From Desulfonatronovibrio magnus (GTDB lineage Bacteria > Desulfobacterota > Desulfovibrionia > Desulfovibrionales > Desulfonatronovibrionaceae): 64,000 nt of DNA. The number at the start of each line of letters is the position of its first letter. Position 1 is the first letter of the stretch. The translations under genes were made by a program, and so were the position numbers. The notes under the pieces are model-generated. The model searched no databases and had not been told where the DNA came from. It saw nothing but the letters and a program-made list of their open reading frames with translations. Positions 61,816 to 64,000 of the stretch are shown in pieces. The stretch covers positions 1 to 64,000 of the forward strand of contig NZ_KN882179.1 in NCBI RefSeq assembly GCF_000934755.1. The letters run 5' to 3'.

Positions 61816-62262
61816 TCAGGATGATAGCAATTCTTTTACTATGGCGCTCAATTCACGCCCATCGGTCTGCCCTGGATATTTCTGAGTGATGGCTTTCATA
61901 ACTGTGCCCATTCCTTTCATATCCTTCACGCCAAGTTCCTGTATTGTCTCGGTGGCAACTTTTCTCATTTCATCCGGTGTGAGCGCAGATGGTAGGTAGG
62001 TGTTTATGATGTCAAGTTCGCTCTGTTCTTTTAGACTCAAGTCGTCTCTTCCAGCCTGAGTATACTGTCGAATGGACTCCTGGCGTTGTTTAACCTGTTT
62101 GATCAAGACCTCGGCGGTCTCGGCATCGGTCAATTCTCTTTTGAGCTCGACATGCTTATTTTTAATGGCTGTCTTAAGCATCCTCAAGACAGCCACCTTG
62201 TCGCTCTGCCTGCTTTTATAAGCAGTAATAAAGTCTTTCTCAATCTTTTCGGCAAGTAGCAT
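61816..62262 (-). CDS. yqeY: GatB/YqeY-domain protein
   Basis: 148 residues; the small stand-alone YqeY form, with EKDFITAYKSRQSDKVAVLRMLKTAIKNKHVEL at the N-terminus and YLPSALTPDEMRKVATETIQELG plus MGTVMKAITQKYPGQTDGRELSAIV at the C-terminus, the tail domain shared with GatB. It is thought to bind tRNA, and the precise role is unknown. It starts one base after the rpsU stop and is followed by 190 bp before mutS2. Confidence 0.94.
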   Translation of the reverse strand: MLLAEKIEKDFITAYKSRQSDKVAVLRMLKTAIKNKHVELKRELTDAETAEVLIKQVKQRQESIRQYTQAGRDDLSLKEQSELDIINTYLPSALTPDEMRKVATETIQELGVKDMKGMGTVMKAITQKYPGQTDGRELSAIVKELLSS

Positions 62263-62263
62263 A

Positions 62264-62464
62264 TTACATCATTTGCATCTTACGCATTTTTTTCATTAAT
62301 CTTTTTCTTGCTGCGGCTTCTTTTTTCTTCTTCTGAATACTGGGTTTTTCATAATGTTGTCTTTTCTTCAGTTCTGAAAGGATACCAGCCTTTTCAACCT
62401 GTTTTTTGAACTTACGCAACGCATAGTCAAAGTTGTCATTTTCTCCAAGAATAACTCCGGGCAC
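62264..62464 (-). CDS. rpsU: 30S ribosomal protein S21
   Basis: 66 residues from a GTG at 62464, preferred because the protein then opens [20 protein letters not shown] like other S21 proteins and the GGGGGTGA site is correctly spaced; a GTG two codons upstream is the alternative. The basic tail ([27 protein letters not shown]) contacts 16S rRNA near the anti-Shine-Dalgarno. First gene of the macromolecular-synthesis cluster. Confidence 0.93.
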   Translation of the reverse strand: MPGVILGENDNFDYALRKFKKQVEKAGILSELKKRQHYEKPSIQKKKKEAAARKRLMKKMRKMQMM

Positions 62465-62679
62465 TAACACTCACCCCCTTAATTTCGGTTCATCATCAAA
62501 GCGTGTCGTCCCTGGTTTACCCGCAGACAACTTAGCTCTTGAGAAAACATTGAGACGCCCTGATGATGGTCAAGTCAGAAAACATAACTCGGATCTTTTT
62601 CTTTGGCAAGGAAAAAATTGTGTAGCAGAATATGAGGAATAAAACACTGCTGACCAGCAGGATTCTGGTCATGGAATGA

Positions 62680-62706
62680 GAAAAAAGGGCGAATCTTCTC
62701 CCCTTT
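62680..62706 (-). terminator. Possible rho-independent terminator
   Basis: On the minus strand AAAAAGGG and CCCTTTTTT bracket an 11-base loop, then TC. It is 240 bp past the 68-residue membrane protein gene and upstream of rpsU. Confidence 0.45.
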
Positions 62707-62814
62707 TTAGGATAAATATTTTCCATTTTGCAGGCAGCTTTGGGACAAGCTATCCTGTCTTAAGAATCAAAAGCTGACATACAAAACCAGAAAAAAATAG
62801 CTCAAAGGATGCTG

Positions 62815-62942
62815 AGCTCTGGGTATTGCTGTTCCGGGACCCGCTTACCTCATCAATGATACGTATTAAACATGAGTTGATGTTCAAGCCGGTCCCGGGA
62901 GTTTCTTTCCACTGTTTAACCTAAACAAGGATAAACTGTTAC
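62815..62942. repeat. Palindromic repeat related to element A
   Basis: TGTTCCGGGACCCGCTTACC and the mirrored CAAGCCGGTCCCGGGAG surround a central inverted repeat; the right end on the other strand reads GTAACAGTTTATCC, like A2. No matching left terminus or duplication was found. With the terminator it fills the rpsU upstream gap. Confidence 0.55.
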
Positions 62943-62948
62943 AAAAAA

Positions 62949-63155
62949 TTACTCAGCAAGCTTACGATTTTCAGCCATGGTATCACTAATGGACTGAAAG
63001 ACTACTGCTCCAACTCCAATCCCAATAGTTGCCAAAACCAGGTACAGTACACTGAAAAATACAAAATGGTCTGCCATCCACCAGGGTATATCCTGCGGAA
63101 GCATACTTTGAACGGTTTCTCCAGGAATCATGGTTTTCCATTTCAGGTCTATCAT
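62949..63155 (-). CDS. Small membrane protein, 68 residues
   Basis: ATG at 63155 preferred because GGAGG lies five bases before it. The polar N-terminus (MIDLKWKTMIPGETVQS) with a WWMADHF aromatic patch leads to one hydrophobic helix (FVFFSVLYLVLATIGIGVGAVVF) and a short charged tail (DTMAENRKLAE). No family recognised. It follows HU on the same strand, 20 bp away, and may be co-transcribed. Confidence 0.7.
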   Translation of the reverse strand: MIDLKWKTMIPGETVQSMLPQDIPWWMADHFVFFSVLYLVLATIGIGVGAVVFQSISDTMAENRKLAE

Positions 63156-63175
63156 TAAAGCCTCCAATAACTGGT

Positions 63176-63448
63176 TTATTTTACGGCATCCTTAAGGACT
63201 TTGCCTGGACGGAATTTAACAACCTTACATGCCGGGATCTTAATCTCCTCACCTGTTCGGGGATTACGACCGTTGCGCGCCTTGCGCTCTTCCACTGCAA
63301 AAGTACCAAAACCAGTTAATGTTAATTTGCCTTCATCGACCATAGTCTCCTGCACTGAATCAAGAAAGGCATTAAGGGCCTTTTCAGAATCTGATTTCGT
63401 CAGACCGGTCTTATCCGCCATTTTGGATACCAAGTCGGCTTTTGTCAT
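63176..63448 (-). CDS. HU-family DNA-binding protein
   Basis: 90 residues, the standard HU length: MTKADLVSKMADKTGLTKSDSEKALNAFLD, then LTGFGTFAVEERKARNGRNPRTGEEIKIPA with the beta-arm tip Arg-Asn-Pro, and a basic end. It bends and wraps DNA as a homodimer. AAGGAGG precedes the ATG. HU alpha/beta type cannot be told apart here. Confidence 0.96.
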   Translation of the reverse strand: MTKADLVSKMADKTGLTKSDSEKALNAFLDSVQETMVDEGKLTLTGFGTFAVEERKARNGRNPRTGEEIKIPACKVVKFRPGKVLKDAVK

Positions 63449-63514
63449 CGGTAACTTCCTCCTTCAAAAGTTTAGCAGAAAAAAATATTCATCTACAATC
63501 AAATATCCCTGACA

Positions 63515-63552
63515 TACAAAATCACCAGACACAAGGTGATTAAATCAATACC
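63515..63552 (-). terminator. Weak hairpin behind rsmA
   Basis: ATCACC and GGTGAT pair around eight bases and are followed on the minus strand by TTTTGT. It lies about 175 bp past the rsmA stop and upstream of HU; the short T-run makes it doubtful. Confidence 0.35.
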
Positions 63553-63725
63553 AGGCATTATCAGCTAACCTGCTCAAGCTTAACCCTGTAATCAAAAGCA
63601 TTGGATGCCGTCTATCAACATTATTATCACTTGCGCTGATGAAACAAGTAACGTGAGAATTTGCTTTATGCAAGCAAGATAATAAGGAAGAACAAAATTT
63701 CTATGCTCAAGTCAAGACAAAATTT

Positions 63726-64000
63726 CTAATCATCCGAAAAAATAAGACTTGAAAGGACCTGAAAGTCATGTGGCGACAAATCTTCGGGTCTGCATCGAAG
63801 GTCCAAAGATCTTTCATCAAGGCAATTTTCAATTGTGACGTTCCAGTGAGCCTTAAGAATTGATTTTATTTGTTTGCGCCTGCTTTGAAACATTAGACTC
63901 AAGGTTTTTGCAAGGGCTGAGTCTGAAAAAATGCCTTTTTTTTCAAGAGGGCTAAAGCGCAATACAGCTGATTCGACTTTGGGTTTGGGTCTGAAAACCT
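63726..64000 (-). CDS. rsmA: 16S rRNA dimethyladenosine transferase RsmA/KsgA (C-terminal part)
   Basis: The frame enters from the right window edge with VFRPKPKVESAVLRFSPLEKK, the RsmA hallmark (conserved PxPKVxSAV), then SLMFQSRRKQIKSIL and RCRPEDLSPHDFQVLSSLIF, the closing helix pair of the family. About 90 C-terminal residues are visible; the SAM-binding part lies outside the window. It dimethylates two adjacent adenines near the 3' end of 16S rRNA. The stop is at 63726. Confidence 0.93.
   Translation of the reverse strand, partial: VFRPKPKVESAVLRFSPLEKKGIFSDSALAKTLSLMFQSRRKQIKSILKAHWNVTIENCLDERSLDLRCRPEDLSPHDFQVLSSLIFSDD

Noticed and set aside
62532-62726. 64-residue minus-strand frame with a hydrophobic stretch
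   Set aside because: No ribosome binding site, a terminator-like hairpin lies inside it, and no recognisable similarity.

Overview
The window looks like chromosome from an anaerobic Desulfovibrio-like member of the Desulfobacterota (former Deltaproteobacteria). The gene content points that way: a four-subunit 2-oxoacid:ferredoxin oxidoreductase, stand-alone dicluster ferredoxins, a futalosine-pathway menaquinone gene (mqnE), an outer-membrane porin, a branched-chain-amino-acid type ABC transporter beside a phenylacetate-CoA ligase-like gene, and O-acetylhomoserine sulfhydrylation. Genus cannot be fixed from sequence reading alone. No plasmid, prophage, CRISPR array or intact transposase gene was seen.

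Layout. 1-2 kb: EF-Tu with four tRNA genes upstream (Thr-TGT, Tyr-GTA, Gly-TCC, Thr-GGT) in the same order as the enterobacterial thrU-tyrU-glyT-thrT-tufB unit. 2.4-10.5 kb: mrp, pcm, a CBS protein, a ParA ATPase followed by a coiled-coil/TPR protein and wrbA, an NlpC/P60 lipoprotein and a ferredoxin. 10.8-16 kb: DEAD-box helicase, universal stress protein, tRNA-Met and a porin. 16-21.3 kb: an accessory islet crowded with interspersed palindromes and eroded small genes (frameshifted GIY-YIG nuclease, DUF4258/zinc-finger toxin-antitoxin-like pair, nucleotidyltransferase stub, frameshifted gene pair, AAA ATPase with DUF4143, beta-barrel remnant). 21.5-29.7 kb: mltD, rlmB, aroE, the oxidoreductase operon and queA. 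31.3-43.1 kb: a minus-strand run mqnE, sppA, rpsA, rimO, paaK, livFGMHK (named here from low to high coordinate). 43.5-53.9 kb: pyrBC, fdhD, psiE, metY, metXW, a BPL_N amidotransferase-like protein and an HD phosphohydrolase set. 54.4-64 kb: a secreted nuclease, then the macromolecular-synthesis cluster rpsU-yqeY-mutS2-dnaG-rpoD, HU and the 3' part of rsmA.

The genes are mostly ordinary. The unusual content is between them. Intergenic spaces carry (i) tandem arrays with a strict 7-bp period but unrelated unit sequences, several lying directly behind stop codons; (ii) a short mobile element family with matching terminal inverted repeats and 8-bp target duplications, demonstrated here for three copies; (iii) a larger palindromic element whose copies have been interrupted by other small elements, with uninterrupted sites visible in sister copies; (iv) a composite block of hairpin words repeated in inverted orientation near 23.5 and 30.4 kb; and (v) imperfect palindromes built on the word GTCATTGCGAG, concentrated around the GIY-YIG gene. 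No gene in the window obviously mobilises these elements, so the machinery must be elsewhere or lost.
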